A stretch of DNA of 64,000 nt from an uncultured Bacteroidales bacterium (GTDB taxonomy: Bacteria > Bacteroidota > Bacteroidia > Bacteroidales > UBA932). The notes below the pieces were generated by a model. The model saw only the letters and a program-made list of their open reading frames with translations, had not been told where the DNA came from and searched no databases. The stretch lies in NCBI GenBank assembly GCA_944322715.1, contig CALUPT010000010.1:1-64000 (forward strand), written 5' to 3'. Below are positions 50,915 through 59,672 of the stretch, one piece after another. The position numbers and the translations under genes were made by a program. The stretch's first letter is position 1. Each line of letters opens with the position of its first letter.

Positions 50915-51583
50915 CTATAGCGTGACTGCCCCTTCCGGTAGTGGCCTGAGTACATGCAGGGTGTCGGCCCTCACTGCATTGTCCTTGTCCACTACGGGAT
51001 AATTGATGTTTTCCTTTACTATGAATGCGGCCGGAAATTCCCGTTTGATCTCCTCAAGCAGCTGCATCGCCTCGGACTTGGTCCTGAAATCGCCCACCGT
51101 CACCTTGAAATACGGATTGACATAACTCCTGTATGCGGCGACATCATGATGTGCGGCCTCGAACCTTTTCAGCGTGGTTTCCGAGTCCGTCCTTGCGCTC
51201 TGGCGGTTGTCGAAGAATATCCTTACCCTGTATCCCTGCATCTGTTTGGCTGCATTGTCGATGAAATGCCTGTTCATGGCTGTGGATATGGCGAGCGACT
51301 GGTGTACTTTCACATCCGCCGCACCTCCCATCAGCTTTATCGGCATCTCCCTGAAGATGTTTTTCCCTGCGAGTGCGGAGTCTACGGCGGCAGCCCTTAC
51401 ATACACTACCGTGTCTGTCAGCATATAGCCTTCAGGTATCGAATCCGGCCTGGATTCTAAGATTACCGTTTTCCCGTCAGAAGATGGGCCGTCTCCTGCC
51501 ACGGTATCCTGAGCCGCAGCCCTTCCGGCCGGCAGCAGTGCCAAAGAGGCTGCCGCCAGTATCGTTATCATGGTCTTTCTCAT
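50915..51583 (-). CDS. Exported SPOR-domain protein
   Basis: Secreted or periplasmic protein of 222 residues with signal peptide ending AGRAAAQ. The last 100 residues look like a SPOR domain (QGYRVRIFFDNRQSARTDSE, VGDFRTKSEAMQLLEEIKR), a fold that binds denuded septal glycan. It could act at division or in wall remodelling. The start overlaps the stop of the preceding lipoprotein gene by 4 bp (ATGA), so the two are translated together. It is followed by rpoN after 13 bp. Confidence 0.8.
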   Translation of the reverse strand: MRKTMITILAAASLALLPAGRAAAQDTVAGDGPSSDGKTVILESRPDSIPEGYMLTDTVVYVRAAAVDSALAGKNIFREMPIKLMGGAADVKVHQSLAISTAMNRHFIDNAAKQMQGYRVRIFFDNRQSARTDSETTLKRFEAAHHDVAAYRSYVNPYFKVTVGDFRTKSEAMQLLEEIKREFPAAFIVKENINYPVVDKDNAVRADTLHVLRPLPEGAVTL

Positions 51584-52056
51584 ACGCTTCCTGACTTCAT
51601 TATGTCTATGATCTGTCGTGCAGGCACATCTTTCAGCAGCAGTTTCTGCGGCGCTCCTCCCTTTGCCTTGACTTTCAGGGATATGTCCACTGTGAAATCG
51701 TCAATGTCGATGTCCTTGACAATGGAAAGCAGTTCTATGACAGACATGCTCTGCGCCAGGGACAGCTGTCCGTTTATGGAATATTTCCCTGTACTGCGCG
51801 CTTTCACGGAGAACGGTTCCACGGAAAAATCCCCCAGTGCCTGTCCGTGTCTTTTTACCGTCCCGCCTATGTCGTAGACCGAGAATCCCACTGAGCCGTT
51901 GGTCACGGTGGCCGATGCTGCGGCCGAAACGGACCGGAAACCTTCCGGCGTGATGGAATCCACATGGAATGATGTCACATGCAGCCTGTTGACATTGACG
52001 CATCCTGTCAGCGAGACCAGCACGGCAAGTAGCAATATTCTGAAAAATCTGTCCAT
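51580..52056 (-). CDS. Lipoprotein with LEA/WHy-like beta domain
   Basis: Small lipoprotein of 158 residues starting MDRFFRILLLAVLVSLTGC (Cys19). The mature part has alternating beta structure (VTNGSVGFSVYDIGGTVKRHG, ISLKVKAKGG) that resembles LEA-14/WHy-type domains, but I do not recognise a precise family. A longer frame start at 52179 would run through the divergent promoter and is rejected. The 3' end overlaps the SPOR gene by 4 bp. Function is unknown. Position suggests an envelope role. Confidence 0.75.
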   Translation of the reverse strand: MDRFFRILLLAVLVSLTGCVNVNRLHVTSFHVDSITPEGFRSVSAAASATVTNGSVGFSVYDIGGTVKRHGQALGDFSVEPFSVKARSTGKYSINGQLSLAQSMSVIELLSIVKDIDIDDFTVDISLKVKAKGGAPQKLLLKDVPARQIIDIMKSGSV

Positions 52057-52083
52057 ACGATACGGATACAAAACATCATATCC

Positions 52084-52115
52084 TTGCAAAGATAATAAGA
52101 ATATAGTTATATTTG
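52084..52115. promoter_or_regulatory. Overlapping divergent promoters (lipoprotein gene / miaB)
   Basis: Plus strand: TTG (52084-52086), 21 bp, TATATTTG (52108-52115), with the predicted start at about 52120. Minus strand: TATCTTTG (52087-52094) driving the lipoprotein gene. The two promoters share the same 30 bp, so only one polymerase can bind at a time. The plus-strand transcript would begin almost exactly at the miaB ATG (52121). Confidence 0.65.
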
Positions 52116-52120
52116 CACCC

Positions 52121-53485
52121 ATGGCAGGAATAAATCGGATTCGGCCGCTGGAAGACCCGGCAAGACCGAAAATATACATGGAGACATACGGCTGTCAGAT
52201 GAACGTGAACGACAGCGAAGTGATTCTGCGCATCATGCAGGATGCCGGCTATGCCCTGACGGATGACATCGGGCAGGCATCGGTCATCCTTGCGAACACA
52301 TGCTCGATCAGGGACAACGCCGAGCAGAGGATATGGGGCAGGATAGAGCAGTTCCGTCTCCACAAGCGCAGGCGGCAGGGTATTGTGATAGGTATAGTCG
52401 GCTGCATGGCCGAGAGACTGAAGGACAGGCTGCTCGAGAGCCATACTGTCGATCTGGTCGCAGGTCCTGACACATACCGCAGGCTTCCGGAAATGATACG
52501 CGCCATCACTCCGGACCATCCGCAGATAGATGTGCTTCTGTCGAGGGATGAGACATACGCCGACATTTCCCCTGTCAGGATGGACCGCAACGGGGTTTCC
52601 GCCTTCATTTCCATCATGAGGGGCTGCAACAACGCCTGCTCCTACTGCGTCGTCCCCTATACCAGGGGAGCCGAAAGGAGCCGGGATCCGCAGAGCATCC
52701 TGAGGGAGGCGCACGAACTGGCGGACAACGGATACAGGGAGATTACCCTGCTGGGTCAGAATGTGGATTCGTACCTCTGGAGAGATGCGGATGGTGAAGT
52801 GGATTTTGCGGGACTGCTTGAAATGGCGGCAGGGGTCAGTCCGGATGTGAGGATAAGGTTCTCCACATCCCACCCGAAGGATATAAGCGATGCCGTTATT
52901 GGGACGATGGCGGCGCACGACAATATATGCAGGCACATACACCTTCCCGTGCAGTCCGGAAGCAATGCGATGCTGGAGAAGATGCGCAGGAAGTACACCC
53001 GCGAATGGTATCTGGAAAGGGTGGAGAAGATACGCAGCGTGATGCCAGGTTGCGGGATATCCACGGACATCATTGCCGGTTTCTGCGGAGAGACGGAGCA
53101 GGATCACAGGGATACACTGGACCTTATGGAAAAGGTCGGTTTCGACTCTGCCTTCATGTTCCAGTATTCGGAGAGACCTGGAACCCTGGCCGCGAGAAAC
53201 TACCCGGATGATGTGCCTCCTGATGTGAAGACCGCAAGACTCAACGAGATCATCGCCCTGCAGAACAGGCTGAGCCTCGAAAGCAACAGGAAGGATGTGG
53301 GCAAGCGGTTCAGGGTCCTCATAGATGGCATATCGAAGAGGAACGGAGATGAGTTCTGCGGCAGGACATCGTCCAACAAGGTATGCGTATTCTCCGCGCC
53401 CGGATACGGAATAGGGGATTACGCCGAGGTGGAGGTCGTCTCCTGCACATCGGCAACCCTGCTGTCTGAACTTGCGCGGGACTGA
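52121..53485 (+). CDS. miaB: tRNA-2-methylthio-N6-isopentenyladenosine synthase
   Basis: Radical-SAM methylthiotransferase modifying adenosine 37 of tRNAs. From ATG 52121 it has 454 residues. The N-terminal MTTase domain starts at ARPKIYMETYGCQMNVNDSE with its first Cys. The radical SAM CxxxCxxC motif is in RGCNNACSYCVVPYTRG, and a TRAM domain closes the protein. The ATG lies only 5 bp after the -7 box, so the mRNA may have no leader at all. The in-frame ATG further upstream (51899) lies beyond the promoter and is rejected. cls follows after 33 bp. Confidence 0.95.
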   Translation: MAGINRIRPLEDPARPKIYMETYGCQMNVNDSEVILRIMQDAGYALTDDIGQASVILANTCSIRDNAEQRIWGRIEQFRLHKRRRQGIVIGIVGCMAERLKDRLLESHTVDLVAGPDTYRRLPEMIRAITPDHPQIDVLLSRDETYADISPVRMDRNGVSAFISIMRGCNNACSYCVVPYTRGAERSRDPQSILREAHELADNGYREITLLGQNVDSYLWRDADGEVDFAGLLEMAAGVSPDVRIRFSTSHPKDISDAVIGTMAAHDNICRHIHLPVQSGSNAMLEKMRRKYTREWYLERVEKIRSVMPGCGISTDIIAGFCGETEQDHRDTLDLMEKVGFDSAFMFQYSERPGTLAARNYPDDVPPDVKTARLNEIIALQNRLSLESNRKDVGKRFRVLIDGISKRNGDEFCGRTSSNKVCVFSAPGYGIGDYAEVEVVSCTSATLLSELARD

Positions 53486-53518
53486 AGACCGAGGCTGAAT
53501 TAACCATACTGTATAACA

Positions 53519-54961
53519 ATGGGTCACGCACTGTCTGTCATCTGGTCGGTACTGCTGCTCCTGCTGATATGCGGGACGGTGTTCGTCATCATGAGCAGCA
53601 ACAGCGATTCGGGCAAGAAAGTATCATGGATTCTCGTCGTCACCCTGCTTCCCGCAGTGGGGATAGTCCTGTATGTAGTGTTCGGTCTCGACATGCGCAA
53701 TCCCTCCTGGTTCCTGAAGAAGCACCGCAAGTTTTTCGAGACCTTTGAAAGGAATGCCGATGCGGGGACGAAGGCCCTGCTGTTCGGCCGGGAGACGGAA
53801 AGGAAGATAAGGGAGGACTACAGGGAACTGTCGAGGCTGCTGACCAACGGCAACGGGACGACAGTGAGCGAAGACAACAGAATCGAGGTCATAACATCCG
53901 GACATAGGAAATTCGATGCCCTCGTGAACGACATCCTGAACGCAAGGCACCATATCCACATGGAGTATTTCTATTTCAAGAAGGATGACGGGAGCAGGCG
54001 TATCAGGGAGCTGCTGATGAAAAAGGCCCGGGAGGGAGTCAGGGTCAGGTTCATATATGAGAATATCGCCAACATAAAGATCGCCCCGAGATATTACAAC
54101 GAAATGAAGAAGGCCGGTGTGGAGGTGGTCAAGTTCACGAATCCCAAATTCTCCCTTTTCAGACTCAGTGCACAGCTCAATTACAGGGACCACAGGAAAA
54201 TAGTGGTAATCGACGGAAATATCGGCTATACCGGCGGAATGAACATCAGCGATGACTATTTTCTCCGCTGGAGGGACACCCATCTGAGAATTACCGGCAA
54301 TGCCGTGTCCAGCCTCCAGTACAGTTTCATGAACTCCTTCATATCGTCGGGAGGACGTATAGAGGAGGATTTTTCTCCGTATTTCCCTGAACATGAGGCT
54401 TTCGAGGTAGGGGACAGACTTGTTCAGGTCGTGCCGGACGAGCCGGATTTCCAGTGGCCGGTGCTGCAGATGGGGGCAGTGTGGACCGTCCAGCATGCGC
54501 GGGATTACCTGTATGTCCAGACCCCTTATTTCGTGCCTCCGGAGCCTCTGCTGCAGGCTCTCAAGTCGACGGCGCTCAAAGGGACAGATGTCAGGATAAT
54601 GCTGCCGGCCAAGGCGGACCTTTTCTTTATGGGTCCGGCCAACAGGGCATATTTCCAGGAATGCCTCGAGGCCGGAGTGAAGATATACGAGAAGACGGGG
54701 CGTTTCATACACTCGAAGACCATAGTTTCCGATGACTACCTGTCCATTATAGGCTCCGCCAATATGGACAACAGGTCCCTCGAACTCAGCTATGAGGTCA
54801 ATGCCTATATCTACGATGAGAACATGGCGCGGATGAACAGGGAGATTTTCCTGAAAGACCAGGAGGAATGCCATCAGGTCCTGCTGGAGGAATGGCTCCG
54901 CCGTCCGTGGTACAGGAAAGCGATCCAGACCGTAATGAAACTTTTCTCGCCGTTGCTGTAG
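53519..54961 (+). CDS. cls: Cardiolipin synthase (phospholipase D superfamily)
   Basis: Inner-membrane enzyme that joins phosphatidylglycerol molecules to form cardiolipin. The 480-residue protein has two N-terminal membrane helices and two HKD-type active sites: LNYRDHRKIVVIDGNIGYTG and FIHSKTIVSDDYLSIIGSAN (His-x-Lys in both). The length is typical of bacterial Cls. It lies 33 bp after miaB and may share its transcript. Confidence 0.95.
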   Translation: MGHALSVIWSVLLLLLICGTVFVIMSSNSDSGKKVSWILVVTLLPAVGIVLYVVFGLDMRNPSWFLKKHRKFFETFERNADAGTKALLFGRETERKIREDYRELSRLLTNGNGTTVSEDNRIEVITSGHRKFDALVNDILNARHHIHMEYFYFKKDDGSRRIRELLMKKAREGVRVRFIYENIANIKIAPRYYNEMKKAGVEVVKFTNPKFSLFRLSAQLNYRDHRKIVVIDGNIGYTGGMNISDDYFLRWRDTHLRITGNAVSSLQYSFMNSFISSGGRIEEDFSPYFPEHEAFEVGDRLVQVVPDEPDFQWPVLQMGAVWTVQHARDYLYVQTPYFVPPEPLLQALKSTALKGTDVRIMLPAKADLFFMGPANRAYFQECLEAGVKIYEKTGRFIHSKTIVSDDYLSIIGSANMDNRSLELSYEVNAYIYDENMARMNREIFLKDQEECHQVLLEEWLRRPWYRKAIQTVMKLFSPLL

Positions 54962-54999
54962 GATATTGCAACCGGTTTTTTATACCGACAGGATAAAAA

Positions 55000-55536
55000 G
55001 TGGAGACAGAAAGAGACATTTTCAGGCTTTTTGCCGAAGGGAATGCAGAAGCTTTCAGAAAGATTTTCGAGAGTTTCTATCCGAAAGTGTACGGTTTCGT
55101 GGAACATCTTGTCCATGATCCGGATGAGGCGAAGGATGTGACCCAGAAAATATTTATCAGGATGTGGATAAACAGGGATAAGTTTTTGGATGTCAATGAT
55201 TATGATTCCTATATCTTCATCCTTTCCAAGTATACGGTACTTAACCATATCAGGCACAGGAAGACTCCGGTGACCGATGCCCCGCTGCATGACATAAGGG
55301 ACAGCGGTTCCCCGGAAGACAAGGTGCAGATGCAGGAAATCAGGAAAAGGGTAGACGGCATAGTGGAAAAGATGCCGCGGCAGCGGAGACAGATATTCAG
55401 AATGAGCCGGATGCTCGGACTCAGGAACGATGAGATTGCCAGGGAGCTGGATCTGTCGAAGAAGACTGTGGAAAACCATATCAATCTTGCCTTGAGGGAA
55501 ATAAGGAAAAGACTGGAAAACAATACGATTTTGTGA
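55000..55536 (+). CDS. ECF RNA polymerase sigma factor (FecI-like, PUL type)
   Basis: Sigma-70 family factor of 178 residues from a GTG start at 55000. Region 2 is seen in FRKIFESFYPKVYGFVEHL and DPDEAKDVTQKIFIRMW, and region 4 in PRQRRQIFRMSRMLGLRNDE with the helix-turn-helix EIARELDLSKKTVENHIN. In Bacteroidota such factors pair with a FecR anti-sigma factor and an STN-bearing SusC, and answer to a glycan. That trio is present here in order. It probably recognises the CGTTGTCTTTATA motif found upstream of both fecR and susC. Confidence 0.93.
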   Translation: METERDIFRLFAEGNAEAFRKIFESFYPKVYGFVEHLVHDPDEAKDVTQKIFIRMWINRDKFLDVNDYDSYIFILSKYTVLNHIRHRKTPVTDAPLHDIRDSGSPEDKVQMQEIRKRVDGIVEKMPRQRRQIFRMSRMLGLRNDEIARELDLSKKTVENHINLALREIRKRLENNTIL

Positions 55537-55545
55537 ATAATTTTA

Positions 55546-55575
55546 GGTGTCCTGACAGATTTCGTTGTCTTTATA
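55546..55575 (+). promoter_or_regulatory. Putative ECF-sigma promoter upstream of fecR
   Basis: GGTGTC (55546-55551) and CGTTGTCTTTATA (55563-55575). The 13-bp downstream block is identical to one upstream of susC (56284-56296). It lies only 7 bp before the first fecR ATG, so the leader would be very short if this is the promoter. Confidence 0.45.
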
Positions 55576-55581
55576 TGCGGT

Positions 55582-56246
55582 ATGACAGAGAGCAATGACA
55601 TAATTGATGGCGGTATCCCTCCCTTCACCGGGGCAGCGGAGGGGGAAGATGGGATGCGCAGGTTTTGGGATGACTCTGCCGGCCTGTACGGTGATCCGGA
55701 AAGGACTGCGAGGGAATATGATGATCTGGTCGAGAGGATCGGGTCTGCCGGTATCGTCATGTCCGGTACGAAAGCAGGCCTTTCTTCGTCCATACTTCCG
55801 ATATGACATTGAAAGTGCTCGGCACATCCTTCAATGTTTCATGCTATCCTGATGAAACCGAGACTGTAGCTACCCTTGTGTCTGGCTCTGTCGAGGCGGA
55901 GACAGGGAAGACGGATGGACAGCGGTACATCCTTTCTCCGGAAGACCAGCTCGTATATGATGCCTGCTCGGGAAGGGCGGAGATCCGCAGGGTAGATGCC
56001 GATGAGTTCATGGCCTGGACGGAAGGAGGGCTCGTGATAAACGGCAGGTCGCTCAGGGATACCGCCAGGCTTCTGCAGAAGAGATACTGCGTCCATATAA
56101 TAATTGCTACCGACAGGTATGATGATGAAAGGATAATGGTGCATTTCCGCAACGACGAGACACTCGGGAATGTGCTTCATGTCATCCAGATGGTCATACC
56201 GGGCATGAGTGTCAGCATGTCCGATGGGATAGTCGTCATCGGATAG
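55582..56246 (+). pseudogene. FecR-type anti-sigma factor, internally deleted and frame-shifted
   Basis: The 5' part (55582 to about 55755) encodes a roughly 58-residue N-terminal piece like the cytoplasmic sigma-binding end (FWDDSAGLYGDPERTAREYD). Homology to the FecR periplasmic domain resumes in another frame at about 55770 (reading RPFFVHTSDMTLKVLGTSFNVS) and continues to 56246 with the DUF4974-like C-terminal (SLRDTARLLQKRYCVHI). The membrane helix and first half of the FecR domain are missing, probably over 100 codons. The two open frames, 55582-55806 and 55803-56246, overlap by ATGA, but that ATG is an internal Met of the old protein. Loss of the membrane anchor should uncouple the sensor from the sigma factor. 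Confidence 0.75.
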
Positions 56247-56265
56247 GATTTTCCGAGATTTTTTT

Positions 56266-56296
56266 GGGGGTAAAATGTTTTTCCGTTGTCTTTATA
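56266..56296 (+). promoter_or_regulatory. Putative ECF-sigma promoter upstream of susC
   Basis: GGGGGTAA (56266-56273) followed at 10 bp by CGTTGTCTTTATA (56284-56296), the block shared exactly with the fecR upstream region. It lies about 52 bp before the ATG at 56348, a normal leader length. Confidence 0.5.
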
Positions 56297-56347
56297 GAGT
56301 TGATTCAGAAGTCTGACTATACCACATTATAACCAATTTATAAAAAC

Positions 56348-56875
56348 ATGAATCACTCTGTTAAGAAAGTCGTGGGATTATGCATGGGCATACTCGCATG
56401 CTGTCTCACAGTATTTGCTCAACCAGTCTCCTTCAACGGAGAGAATCTGACAATCGGGCAGGCTTTTGCCAGGATAGAGGCGCAGACCGGATACAGGTTC
56501 GCCTACAATTCAGCCGGTCTCGATACTTCAAGAGAGGTATATCTCGATTACAGGAATGCAGATGTTATCGTCGTCGTCAATGACATTCTCTCCGGAACAG
56601 GATACCGGGGCGTCATCGATGGGGATTATATCATCATTTCTCCTGCCGTGCAGCAGGATGATGAGCGGGCGGCCGCTGTCACGGGAACCGTAAGGGATGT
56701 AAACGGCCAGCCCGTCATCGGAGCGGCTGTCATCCAGAGCGGTACTTCAAACGGTGTCATGACCGATGACCAGGGACGGTTCAGCATAGAGGTCCCGGAC
56801 AATTCCGTACTCGAGGTGTCATCGCTCGGCTACAGGACGGTATCTCTGTCTGTTTCGCCGGGGGGGAGATTATAA
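56348..56875 (+). CDS. SusC-type receptor, N-terminal fragment (STN and regulatory domain), frameshifted
   Basis: Encodes a signal peptide (about 1-24), an STN domain (about 25-105, NLTIGQAFARIEAQTGYRFAY) used for signalling to FecR, and a carboxypeptidase-regulatory-like domain (VTGTVRDVNGQPVIGAAV, about 110-172). The frame ends at 56875 in GGRL because of a run of seven G (56860-56866). With six G the reading would go on GGDYNVTLEEDLELLEEVVV, into the plug and barrel encoded from 56868 to 59624. This is either an assembly error at the G run or a real or phase-variable frameshift. If real, the fragment is a secreted STN protein without a barrel. Confidence 0.8.
   Translation: MNHSVKKVVGLCMGILACCLTVFAQPVSFNGENLTIGQAFARIEAQTGYRFAYNSAGLDTSREVYLDYRNADVIVVVNDILSGTGYRGVIDGDYIIISPAVQQDDERAAAVTGTVRDVNGQPVIGAAVIQSGTSNGVMTDDQGRFSIEVPDNSVLEVSSLGYRTVSLSVSPGGRL
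56860..56866 (+). other. Seven-G run at the SusC frame change
   Basis: GGGGGGG within TTTCGCCGGGGGGGAGATTA. Removing one G restores one continuous 1092-codon receptor. Such runs are slippage-prone in replication and are also a known place for sequencing or assembly errors. Confidence 0.85.
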
Positions 56876-59624
56876 TGTCACCCTTGAAGAGGATCTGGAA
56901 CTTCTCGAAGAAGTCGTTGTCATCGGTTACGGTACAGTCCGCAAAAGCGATCTGACCGGCTCCCTGTCATCTGTCAGCGATGATTCTTTCCGGGCCCAGA
57001 AAGTGACCCGTATAGACCAGGCCCTCCAGGGCCGTGCCGCCGGAGTCCAGATTTCCAATACTGTAGGCGCTCCTGGCGGAGAGGTGCGGATCCGTGTCCG
57101 CGGAGCCAACTCCGTACTCGGCGACAACAGCCCTCTGTTTGTAGTGGATGGTTTCGTGGGAGTGGATTTCAATTCCATCAACCCCAACGACATCGAATCC
57201 ATGGAAGTCCTCAAGGACGCATCTTCTACTGCCATCTACGGTTCGCGTGGAGCCAACGGTGTCATTCTCATCACCACCAAGTCCGGCTCGAAGGATGGCC
57301 GCGTCAATGTGACATACGATGGAAACGTGTCCGTGTCGCGCATAATCAAGAACTACGACATGCTCAATGCAGGGCAGTATGCCGAACTGTACAACCAGCA
57401 CCAGGAGGCATTCGGGCTCGCTCCGTATTTCTCTGATGAAGAGGTTGCCGCTTATTATGCCGATGGAGGGTTCGACTATGTCAATGCGGTACTCCGCACG
57501 GCAATATCGCACCAGCACCAGTTGAGCGTGGATGGAGGAAACGAGAAGACCCAGTGGAGGGTTTCAGGCAACTACCTCGACCAGCAGGGTATCATCAGAA
57601 ACTCCGACTATGAAAGGTTCAATGTCAGGGCTAGGATCAATACCAAGGTCAATGACAGGCTCTCTTTCAGGTTCAATGTCAATGCAAGCACATCTACCGG
57701 AAGGAACAATGATGGTTTTGCAGGCTCTGACAATACCGCAAACACTCTTCTGAACCAGGCTCTCGGATGGGCTCCTACGACGAATCCTTATGATGAGGAC
57801 GGCAATCTGATCGTAAGCGACCCGACCGGTTCCCTCAAGTCCAACCCTCTTGCCTTGCTCAATGATGCGGAGAAGATTTCCGAGAAGACATTTGTCACCG
57901 TGCTGGGCGGAGCCAACTACGAATTCATTCCGGGACTTTCCCTCGATTTCCAGGCGGCGATGGACCAGCTGTTCGACAAGACCAAGAACTGGACAGGCGT
58001 GACTGCGGCCGGTTCCGGCGGCAAGTCCAGCGCAAGCATAGAGGATGGCAAGGCAAGGACAATCCAGACGACCACGCAATTGTCATACAACAAGGATTTC
58101 GGCAAGCATACCATCAATGCGGTGGGTGCTTTCGAGACACAGTCATATAAGTTCAGTTCCGTGACGGCTACCGCTACGGATCTCACTTTCCCCGAGTTGA
58201 AATACGACAATCTGTCGCAGGCTGCAACTTTTGAGACCAATAGCGGATATTCGATGTGGACACTCGTCTCGTTCCTCGCCAGGGTCAACTATTCGTATGC
58301 GGGCAAATATATGGCTTCCGTCTCTGTCAGACATGATGGTTCGTCCAAGTTTGCCGATGGCAACAAGTTCAGTACATTCCCCGCTGCTGCCGTAGCATGG
58401 ACCATAAACAAGGAAAACTTCATGAGAAACGTGCCTGTTGTCAGCAACCTCAAGCTCAGGGCGAGCTGGGGTCTCACGGGCAGCCAGGCCATCAATCCGT
58501 ATGCGACCAAGTCATCGTTCGGAGATGCCACGTATCCGTTCGTCATGGGAGGGATGACCAGCGGCATACAGATCAGCGACCCGGCCAATCCTGCCCTCAG
58601 GTGGGAGACTACGGAGCAGACCAATGTCGGTCTCGATTTGGGACTCTTCGATGACAGGCTGACCCTCGAGGCTGACTGGTATCTCAAGACTACCCGCGAT
58701 CTGCTTCTGAACAAGAACGTGCCTGCATATCAGGGCGGAGGAACGATAGTATCGAATATCGGAAAGATCCGTAACAGCGGATTCGATTTTACCCTTTCCG
58801 GCAGGATAATCGAAAAGAAGGACATTTCCCTCGAATCGGGCATCAACTTCTCCATACTGCGCAACAAGGTGCTCGACCTTGGAGAGGATGAGGCGGTATA
58901 TGTCGCATCCAACATTACCGGTATCAACGATGGCGCATACGACTTCATCTATAAGGTAGGTGAGCCTCTCGGTACTATCTACGGTCTGAAATACCTCGGA
59001 CCTTGGCAGAAGGAGGATGCGGCTCTTGCAGCCGAATACGGATGCGTGCCGGGAGATGCGCGCTATGAGGATCTTGATGGGAGCAAGACATACGACAGTT
59101 CAGACTACCAGATCATTGGCCATGCCATGCCGGAATACACTCTCGGATGGAACACTAATTTCAGATGGAAGAATCTGTCCGTCAATATGTTCTGGCAGGG
59201 TGTGTTCGGAGTCGACAAGCTCAACTACAACCGTTGCGTGTTCATGATGGCTTCCCGGGATGTGAGAGGGGCGACTTTCGCAGAAGCTCTCGACAGATAC
59301 GTTCCAGGTGTCAATGAGAATGCATGGCTTCCTGCATGGAGTCCGACAAGTACATGGTATCCTGTGTCAAGTATCTGGCTTGAGGATGGCAGCTATCTGA
59401 GGCTGAAGAACATAAGCGTGGCATACGACTTCAACGTGAAGAAAGTCGGGGACTTCACCGTATCGCTCAATGCGACCAACCTGTTTACCATTACGAAATA
59501 CAAGGGTATAGATCCTGAAGCCAGCAATGTCGGAGGCGGGACTTCCGATATACAGCAGGGACTTGACTATGGGGCATATCCGAATGCAAAGTCGGTGACA
59601 TTGGGCCTTACCATAAGGTTTTAG
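56868..59624 (+). CDS. SusC-type TonB-dependent receptor, plug and barrel part, frameshifted
   Basis: Continuation of the STN-bearing SusC gene in the other frame. Its first codons give DYNVTLEEDLELLEEVVVIGYG (the TonB-box region), then the plug (LQGRAAGVQISNTVGAPGG, MEVLKDASSTAIYGSRGANG) and a long barrel ending with an aromatic residue (SVTLGLTIRF). The annotated start of a separate open frame would be ATG 57003. Such a product would lack signal peptide and TonB box and should not work alone. If the G run is wrong, this is one 1092-residue outer-membrane importer. SusD follows after 48 bp. Confidence 0.85.
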   Translation, partial: DYNVTLEEDLELLEEVVVIGYGTVRKSDLTGSLSSVSDDSFRAQKVTRIDQALQGRAAGVQISNTVGAPGGEVRIRVRGANSVLGDNSPLFVVDGFVGVDFNSINPNDIESMEVLKDASSTAIYGSRGANGVILITTKSGSKDGRVNVTYDGNVSVSRIIKNYDMLNAGQYAELYNQHQEAFGLAPYFSDEEVAAYYADGGFDYVNAVLRTAISHQHQLSVDGGNEKTQWRVSGNYLDQQGIIRNSDYERFNVRARINTKVNDRLSFRFNVNASTSTGRNNDGFAGSDNTANTLLNQALGWAPTTNPYDEDGNLIVSDPTGSLKSNPLALLNDAEKISEKTFVTVLGGANYEFIPGLSLDFQAAMDQLFDKTKNWTGVTAAGSGGKSSASIEDGKARTIQTTTQLSYNKDFGKHTINAVGAFETQSYKFSSVTATATDLTFPELKYDNLSQAATFETNSGYSMWTLVSFLARVNYSYAGKYMASVSVRHDGSSKFADGNKFSTFPAAAVAWTINKENFMRNVPVVSNLKLRASWGLTGSQAINPYATKSSFGDATYPFVMGGMTSGIQISDPANPALRWETTEQTNVGLDLGLFDDRLTLEADWYLKTTRDLLLNKNVPAYQGGGTIVSNIGKIRNSGFDFTLSGRIIEKKDISLESGINFSILRNKVLDLGEDEAVYVASNITGINDGAYDFIYKVGEPLGTIYGLKYLGPWQKEDAALAAEYGCVPGDARYEDLDGSKTYDSSDYQIIGHAMPEYTLGWNTNFRWKNLSVNMFWQGVFGVDKLNYNRCVFMMASRDVRGATFAEALDRYVPGVNENAWLPAWSPTSTWYPVSSIWLEDGSYLRLKNISVAYDFNVKKVGDFTVSLNATNLFTITKYKGIDPEASNVGGGTSDIQQGLDYGAYPNAKSVTLGLTIRF

Positions 59625-59672
59625 GATGATGGCAGCGAGCAAACCATACCATTAAAGACAATACGAACTATC

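Noticed and set aside
51899..52120. Extended N-terminus of MiaB
   Set aside because: It would be read through the divergent promoter and the start of the lipoprotein gene. The protein from 52121 has normal length.
55803..55806. ATGA overlap of two open frames in the fecR region as a real split two-gene anti-sigma system
   Set aside because: The ATG is an internal Met of the FecR domain (SDMTLKVLGT), and homology continues upstream of it in the same frame (RPFFVHT), so a deletion with frame change explains it better than two designed genes.
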